The notes beneath the pieces are model-generated. The model saw only the letters and a list, made by a program, of their open reading frames with translations, did no database searches and was not told the origin of the DNA. Source: JANNAT01 sp031384605 (GTDB taxonomy: Bacteria > Pseudomonadota > Alphaproteobacteria > Rhodobacterales > Rhodobacteraceae). Taken from it: 45,203 bases of DNA. Of the stretch, positions 34,133-43,454 are shown piece after piece (position 1 is the stretch's first letter; every line of letters starts with the position of its first letter). The stretch spans positions 1 to 45,203 of the forward strand of contig JANNAT010000092.1 of assembly GCA_031384605.1 (NCBI GenBank), given 5' to 3'. The position numbers were made by a program, and so were the translations under genes.

Positions 34133-35449
34133 TTAGGCGGCATCGTCTGTGGGGCTAAGATCAAACTGTTCGTCGGGAAAGAACTTGGCCAATCGCACAT
34201 CGGCTGATCGGGCATGGCCTTCCATTCCCTCCATCCGGGAAATGCGGGCAGTGGCAATTGCCAAGGGCTTTGACGCCGCACGCGTGGCGCGCTGCCATGT
34301 AACTGTTTTCATGAACTTATGCACGGACAAGCCCCCAGTATAGCGTCCCGCGCCAGATGTCGGCAGAACATGGTTTGGGCCTGAACACTTGTCGCCAAAA
34401 GCCACGGTTGTTTCTTCACCCAAGAACAATGACCCATAAGACCGCAGCCGCTGCAGCCACCACTCCAGATCGGCGGCCTGCACGTGCAAATGTTCGGGCG
34501 CATAGGCATCTGCCACTTGCGCCATTTCTTCGGCAGTGTCGCATAGCATTACCTCGGCACAATCTTCCCACGCCGCACGCGCATTGGTGGCATTCAATTC
34601 GGGCAATTCGGCAATGATCACGGGCACCAGCACCATCACCCGCGCGGCCAGGTCTGCATCGGTTGTCACAAGCCAGACCGGCGAGTTATAGCCATGTTCG
34701 GCCTGCCCCACCAAATCCCACGCCACCAGTTCGGGATCAGCCGCGCCATCGGCGATCACCATGCTGTCGGTGGGGCCTGCGAACATGTCGATGCCAACTT
34801 GCCCGTATAAAATCCGCTTGGCTTCGGCGACGAATTGATTGCCGGGACCAACCAGAATGTCGGCTTTTGGCAGGCCAAACAACCCATTGGCCATCGCAGC
34901 CACCCCCTGAACCCCGCCAAGGTTCAGGATCACATCCGCACCACACAAATCCATCGCAAAGATAATTGCCGGCGGAATGCCGATATCAGGGCGTGGCGGC
35001 GAACAGGCCGCAACATGCGACACCCCTGCCACGCGGGCCGTGGTGATCGTCATGATCGCCGAGGCGATATGGCTATAGCGTCCGCCCGGCACATAACATC
35101 CCGCCGATGAGACCGGAATTTGCTTTTGCCCTGCCGTCAGGCCTGGCAAAATCTCAACATTGCAATCCATAATCGTCGCACGCTGTGCTTCGGCAAAGCG
35201 GCGGATATTGTTATGGGCAAAGCGGATGTCACTGCGCAGCTTTTCCGGCACTTGGGCCGCCGCCGCCGCGCGTGCCGCAGGGGATACAACAATATCGCCG
35301 CCCCATTTGTCCAGATCCCGGGCAAAGCGTATGGCGGCGGCATCGCCATCGCGTGCAATTTCGGCCAGCATCGCCTGCACCTGATCGCGCACGTCGGCTT
35401 GACCCGTCGCATGCGTGCGGGCGGCTTTCTTCAGATAGGTTACGGCCAT
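34133..35449 (-). CDS. Histidinol dehydrogenase family, probably sulfopropanediol dehydrogenase (HpsN)-like
   Basis: This 438-residue zinc/NAD enzyme has the HisD layout: CYVPGGRYSHIASAIMTITT, GGVQGVAAMANGLFG, DILVGPGNQFVAEAKRILYG, FAGPTDSMVI, GQAEHGYNSPVWLVT (Q and H ligands), FGDKCSGPNHVLPTSGAGRY (Asp and His) and GMEGHARSADVRL (His). Catalytic and metal residues are kept, but it stands far from any his genes and next to a taurine-type transporter and a CuyA-like lyase. HpsN oxidises 2,3-dihydroxypropane-1-sulfonate to sulfolactate, which fits a C3-sulfonate operon. It is the last gene of the operon, 9 bases after tauC. An alcohol dehydrogenase acting on another alcohol is possible. Confidence 0.75.
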   Translation of the reverse strand: MAVTYLKKAARTHATGQADVRDQVQAMLAEIARDGDAAAIRFARDLDKWGGDIVVSPAARAAAAAQVPEKLRSDIRFAHNNIRRFAEAQRATIMDCNVEILPGLTAGQKQIPVSSAGCYVPGGRYSHIASAIMTITTARVAGVSHVAACSPPRPDIGIPPAIIFAMDLCGADVILNLGGVQGVAAMANGLFGLPKADILVGPGNQFVAEAKRILYGQVGIDMFAGPTDSMVIADGAADPELVAWDLVGQAEHGYNSPVWLVTTDADLAARVMVLVPVIIAELPELNATNARAAWEDCAEVMLCDTAEEMAQVADAYAPEHLHVQAADLEWWLQRLRSYGSLFLGEETTVAFGDKCSGPNHVLPTSGAGRYTGGLSVHKFMKTVTWQRATRAASKPLAIATARISRMEGMEGHARSADVRLAKFFPDEQFDLSPTDDAA

Positions 35450-35458
35450 ATTACCTGC

Positions 35459-36331
35459 TCACATCCGGCCCTTCCAGGGCACTACCTTGCGTTCAATGAA
35501 CCGCATCAAAAGATCAAAGCCATAGGCAATCGCAGCAATGACAATGATGCCCATCATCACGGTCGAGGTTTGTAAAAACTGGCTTGCAGTCAGCACCATG
35601 TAACCAAGGCCTTTGGTGGCCGCCACCATTTCGGCGGCCACCAAGGTGGTCCAGCCAAAGCCGATCCCGATGCGCATGGCTGTCAAAATCTCGGGCAAGG
35701 CGGATGGCAGGATCACGTGGCGCATCACCTGCCACCGGCTGGCCCCAAAGGAATAGGCCGCGTGGATCTGCTCGATCGCCGCCGATTTCACGCCCGACCG
35801 CGCCCCCAAAGCAACCGGGGCCAGCACGGAAAGAAAGATCAGCAGCACTTTCGACGTCTCGCCAATGCCAAACCAGATGATCATCAGGGGCAGATAGGCC
35901 AGCGGCGGAATGGGGCGGTAAAATTCCAGTGGCGGATCAAAAACGCCACGAAAAAACGGCGACATCCCCATCGCCAGACCCAGCGGAATGCCCACCAGAC
36001 ACGCCAGCAAAAACGCCCCAAACACCCGCGCCGCAGAAACGCCTGCGTGTTCCAAAAGCGATGTGTTGGTAAAGCCGTTGTTCCAGATATCAATAAACTT
36101 GCGCAACACCGCACCTGGCGATGGCAAGAACAACGGCTTGACCCAACCCATCGCCGTCACCAGCCACCACACGAATATGATCCCGACAATCGAGGCCAAT
36201 GACAAAAGCAGCGTATCGCCCTGCCCCGGCACCCCGTAGGTTTCGCCGGGTTTGGTTGCCCGGGCCTTCATCAGGAAAAAGAAGATGCCCTTTTTCCTGG
36301 ATTGCGTGTTGGGATAGGATTGTTCGGTCAT
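35459..36331 (-). CDS. ABC transporter permease, TauC/SsuC type
   Basis: This 290-residue inner-membrane permease has about six membrane segments and the EAA-like cytoplasmic loop AAYSFGASRWQVMRHVILPS that contacts the ATPase. LEFYRPIPPLAYLPLMIIWF and GIGETSKVLLIFL are typical of taurine/sulfonate/nitrate permeases. The start overlaps the ATPase gene stop as ATGA. The N-terminal 45 residues are a polar cytoplasmic tail. Confidence 0.88.
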   Translation of the reverse strand: MTEQSYPNTQSRKKGIFFFLMKARATKPGETYGVPGQGDTLLLSLASIVGIIFVWWLVTAMGWVKPLFLPSPGAVLRKFIDIWNNGFTNTSLLEHAGVSAARVFGAFLLACLVGIPLGLAMGMSPFFRGVFDPPLEFYRPIPPLAYLPLMIIWFGIGETSKVLLIFLSVLAPVALGARSGVKSAAIEQIHAAYSFGASRWQVMRHVILPSALPEILTAMRIGIGFGWTTLVAAEMVAATKGLGYMVLTASQFLQTSTVMMGIIVIAAIAYGFDLLMRFIERKVVPWKGRM

Positions 36332-37116
36332 GCTGCGGCCTCTTCGTCAGAAAAGATGATCTTCAGAACATCTTCGCGCAGCCCGATGAATTCGCGGCTG
36401 GCCTTTACGTCGCGCGCAGGCGCACCCCCCAGAAATTGCCGCGAAAACGGCAGATCAAAGCGGTGCGCAATACGGCCAGGGCGCGGCGACATCACGATCA
36501 GTTTGGTGCCCATAAACAGCGCCTCTTCGACCGAATGGGTGATGAAAAACACCGACTTCGCGGTCTTGTGCCAGATGTTCAGGATCAATTCCTGCGCCTT
36601 TTCGCGGGTCAGCGCATCCAACGCGCCAAGTGGTTCGTCCATCAGCAGAACCTTGGGATCGCAGGTCAGCGCGCGGGCAATGCCGACCCGCTGCTGCATG
36701 CCGCCGGACAGCTGATAGACCCGGCTGGTTTCAAACTCTCCCAATCCCAGTAAATTGATAAATCCGCGCGCGATTTCGTAACGTGCAGCCTCGGCCACAC
36801 CTTGCAGTTTCAATCCGAACGCCACGTTATCCAACACGTTCAGCCACGGCAGCAATGCGTGTTTTTGAAACACCACGGCGCGGTCGGCACCGGGGCCTTG
36901 CACTTTTGCGCCATCCAGCAAAATCTGGCCCGACGATGGCGATAAAAATCCCGCGATCAACGACAGCAAAGTGGATTTGCCACAGCCAGACGCCCCCAAA
37001 GCCACCACAAAATCATCACCAACGATATCAAGATCAATCTCGCGCAACGCATCGACCGGCGGGCGGCCATCGGCGGATGGATAAACAACGCTTGCCTTTT
37101 TGATGTTCAATCCCAT
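36328..37116 (-). CDS. ABC transporter ATP-binding protein, TauB/SsuB type
   Basis: This protein of about 262 residues has Walker A LGASGCGKSTLLSLIAGF, Q-loop VFQKHALLPWLNV, ABC signature YQLSGGMQQRVGIARALT, Walker B KVLLMDEPLGALD and the switch His of FFITHSVEEALFM. It powers uptake with the TauC-like permease. I chose ATG 37116 (GGGGG upstream), which puts the first beta strand at the N-terminus; an earlier in-frame start would add a 23-residue tail without support. Substrate specificity comes from the binding protein. Confidence 0.9.
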   Translation of the reverse strand: MGLNIKKASVVYPSADGRPPVDALREIDLDIVGDDFVVALGASGCGKSTLLSLIAGFLSPSSGQILLDGAKVQGPGADRAVVFQKHALLPWLNVLDNVAFGLKLQGVAEAARYEIARGFINLLGLGEFETSRVYQLSGGMQQRVGIARALTCDPKVLLMDEPLGALDALTREKAQELILNIWHKTAKSVFFITHSVEEALFMGTKLIVMSPRPGRIAHRFDLPFSRQFLGGAPARDVKASREFIGLREDVLKIIFSDEEAAA

Positions 37117-37188
37117 CTTCGGCCCCCAGCCAATGCGGTTGCAAACCAGACGCGAAGCAAATGCCCCGCGTCTGGGTAAGTGCAAGGT

Positions 37189-38175
37189 TTACTGCGCGGC
37201 GGTCACGATTGCCGTGTTCACAAACGGTGCATAATCTTCAATCGCAGCATCAATCCGGCCCGCTTTGACCAGAAAATCCGCCGTGGTTTTCATGTTTGCC
37301 GCAGCCCCGCCCAGCCATGAAGGCGCCATCTGATCGGCCAGCGGGATAAAGGTGAACCCCTTCAGAATGTTTGGCACCTGATCGGCTGCAGCCCCGGTGA
37401 CTTCGGCGATGGTCTTTACCTGCGCGCTGTCAGCAGTCCACGCAGCAGGGTCGGCCAGATAGGCCATGTTCGCGTCGTTCATCGTTTTGGCAAACGCCAC
37501 CATCGCATCGGCGTTGGCGGCCGCGAATTCGGTGTTCACCACCCAACCGTCAAAGGTCGGGAACCCCCAGGCGGCGGTTTGATCCGCGCCCACGATAAAA
37601 GTTCCGGTTTGCAGGATTTGGTTTTGCACAGGTTCCCAGATAAAGGCGGCGTCCACCTGCCCTGAATCCCAAGCCGCTGCGATCTGATCGGCAGGAAGGT
37701 TCATGATGGTGACGTCAGCTTCGGCAATCCCTGCATGGGTCAACCCACCCATCAGCGAGTAATGCGCGGTTGACCCCACCGGAACCGCGATCTTTTTGCC
37801 TTTCAGATCTTCCAGCTTGGTGATGCCCGACGTTTTCGTGGCAATCAGGCTTTCAGCCGTGCCCAAGCCTTGGGCGATCATAAACAACTGAATTTCAAGC
37901 CCTTGGCTGGTGCCAATGGCCAGCGGCGACGACCCAAGTTCAGCCACCTGCACATCGCCCGATGCCATGGCGGCAATCACTTCGGTGCCCGATCCAAACT
38001 GACGCCATTCGATGGTCCAACCCGTGGCTGCGTCAAAGGTGCCCGCGGCGCGGGCAACCTGCATCGGTGTCGGGCTGCCAAAATGGCCGATGATCACGTT
38101 TTCGGCCAAAGAGGCACCGGCGGTCAACGCCAAAGCAGCCGTGCCGATCAATAGGTTTTTAAGGGTCTTTTTCAT
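37189..38175 (-). CDS. ABC transporter substrate-binding protein, TauA-like
   Basis: This 328-residue periplasmic protein has a signal peptide (MKKTLKNLLIGTAALALTAG) with cleavage after ASLA, then VIIGHFGSPTPMQVARAAG and WRQFGSGTEVIAAMASGDVQ, VAELGSSPLAIGTSQGLEIQ, close to the taurine-binding TauA fold. SLIATKTSGITKLEDLKGKK and VGSTAHYSLMGGL form the second lobe. The ligand is probably a small sulfonate such as taurine, cysteate or isethionate, inferred from the family and the neighbouring lyase. It is followed by a 72-base gap before tauB, where a stem could adjust expression, though none was clear. Confidence 0.88.
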   Translation of the reverse strand: MKKTLKNLLIGTAALALTAGASLAENVIIGHFGSPTPMQVARAAGTFDAATGWTIEWRQFGSGTEVIAAMASGDVQVAELGSSPLAIGTSQGLEIQLFMIAQGLGTAESLIATKTSGITKLEDLKGKKIAVPVGSTAHYSLMGGLTHAGIAEADVTIMNLPADQIAAAWDSGQVDAAFIWEPVQNQILQTGTFIVGADQTAAWGFPTFDGWVVNTEFAAANADAMVAFAKTMNDANMAYLADPAAWTADSAQVKTIAEVTGAAADQVPNILKGFTFIPLADQMAPSWLGGAAANMKTTADFLVKAGRIDAAIEDYAPFVNTAIVTAAQ

Positions 38176-38194
38176 CTCTGTTCTCCGTTGTTGG

Positions 38195-38947
38195 TTATGA
38201 AACTGGCGCAGATGCGCTTAGCTTTGGCGAATTCTGTGTCGCCTTGTCGTGGCCCTTGCCGCTGTCTGTGGCAAAAGCAATTATCGCCTGAACCAACAGG
38301 TCCAATGTATCAAAACTGGTCACGCCGAGGGCCACCGATTGCGGGATCAGCGAAAATTCGGTGCAGGCAATCATTTGCACTTTAGCCCCGCGCGCTAACA
38401 AATCGGCAGAGGCGGCTGCCAATTCAGCGCGCGCTTTGTCATTCACACCGTCGGCTTTCAGACTGCGAATTGCAGCCAAAGTTGCGTCTTCGTCCGCCGC
38501 GTAGACTGACTTTAACCCTTTGCCCGCAAATGCCGCTTCAAACAATCCGACGCGGCGCACAGCGGGTGAGGCAAGAATACCGACCGTCCCGCCAGACCCT
38601 GCAAGGCGAACGGCTTCGGCCACCGACAGACCAACCATATCCAGAAACGGCACGGAAATCGCCGCCCGAATGGCGGGGGCATAGTGATGTGCTGTGTTGC
38701 ACGGCATTGCGATGGCGTCCGCGCCCGCCACTTGTAACCGCGCGGCCATCGCCGCCAAGACCGGGCCGGGATCATCGCCCTTATGATCCAACAAATGGCG
38801 CAAGCGCGATGGCACTTGGGTGTTTTGATCTACCAGCAGGGGCAGATGATCGGCATCACCCTGCGCAGCAGTGGCTGCCATGATCTTTTGCATCAACAGC
38901 ACCGTGGCCGCCGGACCCATTCCCCCAAGAATGCCAACGGTTTTCAT
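38195..38947 (-). CDS. Aspartate/glutamate racemase family protein
   Basis: This 250-residue protein begins KTVGILGGMGPAATVLLMQK and contains both catalytic cysteines: IAMPCNTAHHYAP and QMIACTEFSLIP. Such PLP-independent racemases invert amino acids through a two-cysteine mechanism. Located between the CuyA-like lyase and the TauA-like gene, it probably interconverts enantiomers of the imported amino acid; cysteate is a structural analogue of aspartate, so D/L-cysteate is the natural guess. Aspartate or another acidic amino acid is the alternative. The C-terminus has an extra 20 residues of low complexity. Confidence 0.85.
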   Translation of the reverse strand: MKTVGILGGMGPAATVLLMQKIMAATAAQGDADHLPLLVDQNTQVPSRLRHLLDHKGDDPGPVLAAMAARLQVAGADAIAMPCNTAHHYAPAIRAAISVPFLDMVGLSVAEAVRLAGSGGTVGILASPAVRRVGLFEAAFAGKGLKSVYAADEDATLAAIRSLKADGVNDKARAELAAASADLLARGAKVQMIACTEFSLIPQSVALGVTSFDTLDLLVQAIIAFATDSGKGHDKATQNSPKLSASAPVS

Positions 38948-39010
38948 ACCAAACGCCCCCGCACCAGCAGGCAGCCATGGGCGATGATCGGGCGTGGCGT
39001 CATTGCATCC

Positions 39011-40024
39011 TCAGCTGGGTTTTGAAGGATCAGCAAACAGGTTGTCATAACCAAACAAAGCCACCGACCCGCCTGTATGCAAGAAGACCACCCTTTGCCC
39101 TTTCTTGAAATGCCCTTTGCGGCAATAGTCGATCAACCCGGCGGCACCCTTGCCCGAATAGACCGGATCCAGCAGCAGGCCTTCCAGTTGCGCAAACATC
39201 CGAATGGCTTCTATCGTGTCGGCCTGCGGCACGCCGTAACCGGGGCCGACATAAGAGGTATCCGCCACCACATCGCCGCGCGCCACCACACCGGGGCAGC
39301 CCAGTTTTTCCGCCGTTTTCACTGCCAGATTAAATACGTTTTCCTCTTGCTTGGCCTTTGGGGCCCGCACCCCGAACCCCAGCAGTGGAATATTGGCATT
39401 GATCGCCTTTAACCCCACGATCAATCCAGCCTGAGTGCCCGCCGATCCGGTTGCGGTAACCAGATGATCAATCACCAACCCGCGGTCATTGGCCTGACCC
39501 ACCAATTCATAAGCGCAGTTCACATACCCCAGCGCACCCGTGGCGTTCGATCCACCCCCCGGAATAACGTACACCTTTTTGCCACCTGCGCGCATCTGAT
39601 CTGCCAACAAATCCATCTCTGCCTGCATATCGACGCCACCAGCCCGCTTTTGCGTTGTGGCCCCATGCAGATGATCCAGCAGCACATTGCCATTGCCGTT
39701 GTAATTGAGATTGTTTGATCCGGTGCGGTCTTCCAACAAAATATGGCACGCCATCCCCAGCTTGGCTGCAAAGGCAGCTGTTTGGCGCGCATGGTTTGAT
39801 TGCGTGGCCCCTTGGGTCATCACCACATCGGCACCCATCGCCACGGCTTCGGCCATCAGAAATTCCAGCTTGCGGGTTTTGTTGCCGCCCGTCGACATAC
39901 CGGTGCAATCATCGCGCTTGATCCATATCTCGGGTCCGCCCAGTTCACGGCTTAGCCGGTCCAGCCGTTCCAAAGGGGTAGGAAGATGCGCCAGAAACAG
40001 GCGGGGAAACCGGGCAAGATGCAT
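39011..40024 (-). CDS. PLP-dependent lyase, CuyA-like (cysteate sulfo-lyase / D-cysteine desulfhydrase family)
   Basis: This 337-residue fold-type II PLP enzyme begins MHLARFPRLFLAHLPTPLER, has IKRDDCTGMSTGGNKTRKLE with the PLP-binding Lys, TQGATQSNHARQTAAFAAKL, VIPGGGSNATGALGYVNCA and TATGSAGTQAGLIVGL. The family covers ACC deaminase, D-cysteine desulfhydrase and L-cysteate sulfo-lyase CuyA, which splits cysteate into pyruvate, ammonia and sulfite. The taurine-type transporter in the same operon favours CuyA. The start ATG 40024 follows AAGGAA. It is the promoter-proximal gene of the operon, divergent from the LysR gene. Confidence 0.82.
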   Translation of the reverse strand: MHLARFPRLFLAHLPTPLERLDRLSRELGGPEIWIKRDDCTGMSTGGNKTRKLEFLMAEAVAMGADVVMTQGATQSNHARQTAAFAAKLGMACHILLEDRTGSNNLNYNGNGNVLLDHLHGATTQKRAGGVDMQAEMDLLADQMRAGGKKVYVIPGGGSNATGALGYVNCAYELVGQANDRGLVIDHLVTATGSAGTQAGLIVGLKAINANIPLLGFGVRAPKAKQEENVFNLAVKTAEKLGCPGVVARGDVVADTSYVGPGYGVPQADTIEAIRMFAQLEGLLLDPVYSGKGAAGLIDYCRKGHFKKGQRVVFLHTGGSVALFGYDNLFADPSKPS

Positions 40025-40091
40025 CAGCCGTTCCTTGTCAAGACTTGCGATAAACAATGATTGCATCCCATATTCAGCAATGCAAATGCGA

Positions 40092-40117
40092 AATTATTGA
40101 TATATAATGCAATAATT
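40092..40117. promoter_or_regulatory. Candidate LysR operator and promoter between cuyA-like gene and its regulator
   Basis: AATTATTG and CAATAATT form a perfect 8-bp inverted repeat with a 10-base AT-rich spacer containing TATAAT (40103-40108). The right half also lies in the 11-base palindrome GCAATAATTGC. It sits in the 111-base gap between divergent genes, where a LysR-type regulator normally binds. Confidence 0.55.
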
Positions 40118-40135
40118 GCAATTTAGGGGGCGCGG

Positions 40136-41047
40136 ATGCGGCTGGATTGGTTGGAAGATATTCTTGCAGTGGCCGAAACCGGATCCTTCAGCGAGGCCGC
40201 CGAAAAGCGCCATCTGACGCAATCGGCATTTTCGCGCCGCATCCAAAACATCGAAGACTATGTCGGCGCCGAATTGTTTGATCGGTCCCGCAAGCCTGTG
40301 CAACTGCGCCCGACAACGCAAGATCAGCACAGCCAGATGAACCGATTGGCGTCAGAGCTGCGTCAGTTGGTGACCGAACTGCGACGCGGTGCCCGCAAAA
40401 TGGCAAACCGCATTGTTATTGCCAGCCAGCACGCGTTGACCACCACCCTGACACCATCCATCCTTGACGGCATTCAGATCACCCAACCCGATATTTTTAT
40501 GAAACTACGGTCGGCCAATCTGGACGAATGCTTTGCGCTGCTGCTGTCGCGTCAGGCTGACATTGCAATTGTGTATCGCTTGCCAGACCAGCAGCACCCG
40601 ATCAGCGCCGATTACATTGAAACCGCGATTGTTGGCACTGATCGGTTGATCCCGGTTTATGCGGCCTCGAAGACTGCGCAGCTTAATGAACGGTTTCGCA
40701 AAGGTGATCTGCCCTACATCGCCTATCCCTCAGAAGTTTTTCTGGGACAAGTTATGGACCGGTTGGTTCTGCCAACCCTGCGCCGCCTGAGTGACCCTGT
40801 TCCCAAAGCGGAAACTGCCCTGACACTGGCCGCGGTAGAATTGGCAGCGGTGGGCGTTGCGGTGGCGTGGGTGCCGTTGTCATTGGCAGCCACGCGGTTA
40901 AACGCGGGCACGCTGATTGATCTGTCCGCCACCCTGCCAAGTGTAAAGCTGGACGTCACCGCCGTGCGACTGCTGTCTACATCCGGCCCTGTTGCCTTGG
41001 CGGTTTGGGATCATCTTGTGGCGCTGGGCGGACCCAAGACGGTTTAG
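40136..41047 (+). CDS. LysR-type transcriptional regulator
   Basis: This 303-residue regulator has the N-terminal winged helix: MRLDWLEDILAVAETGSFSE, AAEKRHLTQSAFSRRIQNIE and DYVGAELFDRSRKPVQL (about 1-58), then a periplasmic-binding-like effector domain from about 95. Divergent orientation and the inverted repeat in the short gap indicate that it controls the lyase-racemase-transporter-dehydrogenase operon, with the sulfonate or a breakdown product as probable effector. Both points are inference from position. Confidence 0.88.
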   Translation: MRLDWLEDILAVAETGSFSEAAEKRHLTQSAFSRRIQNIEDYVGAELFDRSRKPVQLRPTTQDQHSQMNRLASELRQLVTELRRGARKMANRIVIASQHALTTTLTPSILDGIQITQPDIFMKLRSANLDECFALLLSRQADIAIVYRLPDQQHPISADYIETAIVGTDRLIPVYAASKTAQLNERFRKGDLPYIAYPSEVFLGQVMDRLVLPTLRRLSDPVPKAETALTLAAVELAAVGVAVAWVPLSLAATRLNAGTLIDLSATLPSVKLDVTAVRLLSTSGPVALAVWDHLVALGGPKTV

Positions 41048-41090
41048 GGAAATTGGGCAAGTCACCCGGCGCAAGCTGCGTTAAACCCCC

Positions 41091-43454
41091 CTACGACTGC
41101 GGCCGGCTTTTTTTCGGATCGTAATGCGACAGCCCGACAACCTTTGCTGGCAAGCGTTTTTGCTGGCCGTCCAGTTTGCCAACCTCAACCGCCGCATCGA
41201 GTGCGGCATGCGCCACATCCAGCCGTGCCAGCGCAATGTTCTTGCCCAAAATCGGGGATCGCACCGAAGAGGTCACCACCCCCACTTGCGCGCGGCCGAC
41301 ATAGATGGCGTCGCCATGGCCCACATCTACCGATGCGTCAATTTCCAGCCCGACAAACCGCTGCATCGGGTGTTCCTTGCGCCGGATCAGCGCGTCGCGG
41401 CCAATGAAATCATCGGTTTTCGACTTTAACGGAACGGTAAAACCGATCCCCGCCTCGAACGGATCGGTTTGATCGGTGAACTCATACCCGGCAAAGATCA
41501 GTCCCGCCTCAATGCGCACCATATCCAGTGCTGCCAATCCCATCGGGCGCAGGCCAAGATCGGCCCCGGCGGCCCAAACAGCATCCCAGACGGCAGTGCA
41601 GTCTTTGGGGTGGCAGAAAATCTCATAGCCCAACTCGCCGGTATAGCCCGTGCGAGAAACCACAACCGGGGCACCTGCAATGCGGCCAATGGAAAAACGG
41701 AACCAGCCCAGCTCATCTGCAGTGGCCTGAACCGGCGGCGTCCAGAATATCCGCTTGAGAATTTCGCGGCTATTCGGCCCCTGCACCGCCAGATTGTGCA
41801 ACTGATCCGTAGAGGATCGGATCATCACTTTCAGCCCCAGTTTTTCGGCCTGTTCCCGCAGCCAGACGCCGCCGAAATCTTCGCCGCCAATCCAGCGGAA
41901 CTGATCGCGGCCCAGCCTGAACAAAGTGCCATCGTCAATCATGCCGCCATGCGGGTAACACATCGCAGAGTAAACCACCTGCCCCACCGCCAGCTTTTTC
42001 ACATCCCGCGTCAGGGTGTATTGCATAAGCGCCTCGGCGTCCGGGCCGGTGATTTCAAACTTGCGCAGCGGCGAGAGGTCAATCACCACAGCTTTTTGGC
42101 GACAAGCCCAGTATTCTTCAATCGCACCAACGCCCGCGTAGTCTTGCGGCAACCAATAGCCTCGATATTCCACCACATTGCGCGTCAAAGCGGCGGTAGA
42201 TCCGCCAAACCCGGTATCCTTGGTCATCTTTGCCTCTGCATCCGGGGTGGCGCGGCTGGCCACGGCACGTTGAAACTTTTCCGCACCCGCATAGGTGCGC
42301 ACATGAATATCCGACAGATACCAGCCATTCGCGGGCGAGGTATCATCAGGGCAGGCTGATGAGACGCAAATCAAATCGGTCAAGGCGCGAAACAGCACGT
42401 AATCGCCGGGGCGTGACCAAGGTTCGTCCGATATCAGCACGCCATGCGCGTCGATGTTGGTGTTGAAGAACAGGTTTACCGCCATCCAACCCGCCCGCGC
42501 GCCGACACCATGCACGGCCAACGCAGCATTGAAGTTATCCGAACAATTCACATGGCCCGGATAGCCGATATCGTCATAATATTTCGACGCACAAGCCATC
42601 GCAAAAGCATCGTGGCGCCCAACGGTATCTTGCACAACTTCGATCAGCGGCAAAAAATCCTGATCATAGTATTTTGAATGCAGGCCGGGCATGGAATAGG
42701 CGTGGCCCATCAAAGTGCGGGATGTGGTCACATCCAACGCATGCTCTAAGCCCCGGTCCAGCTTGCGCGCCGAAAAACATTGAAAATCCGTACACTGGCG
42801 GCCATCCACATCAATGATTTGAATGTAATCCCCAGCCTTCACGAAATAGGCCTGCGCGGTCGCCGATTTCACCCGCAAATCCAGCACCGGATCGGCCAAT
42901 GGATCGGCCAGATCATGCTTTGCCACCTGCACCAGCACAGACCGCTGCACCACCACCACCAGCGGCGTCGCGGTATCCTGCGCGCCGGGGTGCATCGCCG
43001 CAGCAGGGGCCGCGATGATCACCACGCCATCACGAGTGGCCACAAAACTTTCCTCAACCCCGGCAGGCGTTTGGCTGTCAAACAGCGCCACTGCGCCCGC
43101 CTGCGCCAGATCAATCCCGCGCCGCTCGATACCAAGCCGCAAGCCACCCAAACCGCTGCCAGCATGGCCTAACAAAAGCGCCTTAAGACCTGAGCCATCA
43201 GAATTGGCCACCACCCCAAGGATGCCGGCATCAATCCGCCCCTTGCCATCTGCCGCCACCAACTCGCAGCGCTGCCCGCCCTCGGCATTCGTGACCGTAA
43301 TCCTGTCACCCACCGATACCTTGACCAGCGCTGCACCTGCACCTGCCACTTCAAACCTCTCACGCCCAGAATGTAGCGCCAAAGACGATGGCGTGATAAT
43401 CTGGCTGGGCCGTGGCGGGCCAGGTGTCACGCGCGGATAGGGGCTGTCCAGCAT
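41091..43454 (-). CDS. DUF1989 - aminomethyltransferase (GcvT) fusion protein
   Basis: This 787-residue protein has two parts. Residues about 1-370 are DUF1989 (urea carboxylase-associated): VKAGDYIQIIDVDGRQCTDF, YYDDIGYPGHVNCSDNFNAA, and NLFFNTNIDAHGVLISDEPW; an earlier segment (VSVGDRITVTNAEGGQRCEL) looks like a second, diverged copy. Residues about 400-787 are a GcvT/T-protein: YSAMCYPHGGMIDDGTLFRL, NLAVQGPNSREILKRIF, SRTGYTGELGYEIFCH and GLRPMGLAALDMVRIEAGLI. GcvT-like domains move a one-carbon unit to tetrahydrofolate. I chose ATG 43454 (AAAGGTGG upstream). It lies divergent from the sarcosine oxidase genes and may accept the C1 unit they release. Confidence 0.85.
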   Translation of the reverse strand: MLDSPYPRVTPGPPRPSQIITPSSLALHSGRERFEVAGAGAALVKVSVGDRITVTNAEGGQRCELVAADGKGRIDAGILGVVANSDGSGLKALLLGHAGSGLGGLRLGIERRGIDLAQAGAVALFDSQTPAGVEESFVATRDGVVIIAAPAAAMHPGAQDTATPLVVVVQRSVLVQVAKHDLADPLADPVLDLRVKSATAQAYFVKAGDYIQIIDVDGRQCTDFQCFSARKLDRGLEHALDVTTSRTLMGHAYSMPGLHSKYYDQDFLPLIEVVQDTVGRHDAFAMACASKYYDDIGYPGHVNCSDNFNAALAVHGVGARAGWMAVNLFFNTNIDAHGVLISDEPWSRPGDYVLFRALTDLICVSSACPDDTSPANGWYLSDIHVRTYAGAEKFQRAVASRATPDAEAKMTKDTGFGGSTAALTRNVVEYRGYWLPQDYAGVGAIEEYWACRQKAVVIDLSPLRKFEITGPDAEALMQYTLTRDVKKLAVGQVVYSAMCYPHGGMIDDGTLFRLGRDQFRWIGGEDFGGVWLREQAEKLGLKVMIRSSTDQLHNLAVQGPNSREILKRIFWTPPVQATADELGWFRFSIGRIAGAPVVVSRTGYTGELGYEIFCHPKDCTAVWDAVWAAGADLGLRPMGLAALDMVRIEAGLIFAGYEFTDQTDPFEAGIGFTVPLKSKTDDFIGRDALIRRKEHPMQRFVGLEIDASVDVGHGDAIYVGRAQVGVVTSSVRSPILGKNIALARLDVAHAALDAAVEVGKLDGQQKRLPAKVVGLSHYDPKKSRPQS

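Noticed and set aside
34133..35449. True histidinol dehydrogenase (hisD)
   Set aside because: No histidine genes nearby, placement in a sulfonate-type operon and sequence features closer to the HpsN-like branch make histidine synthesis unlikely, though not excluded.
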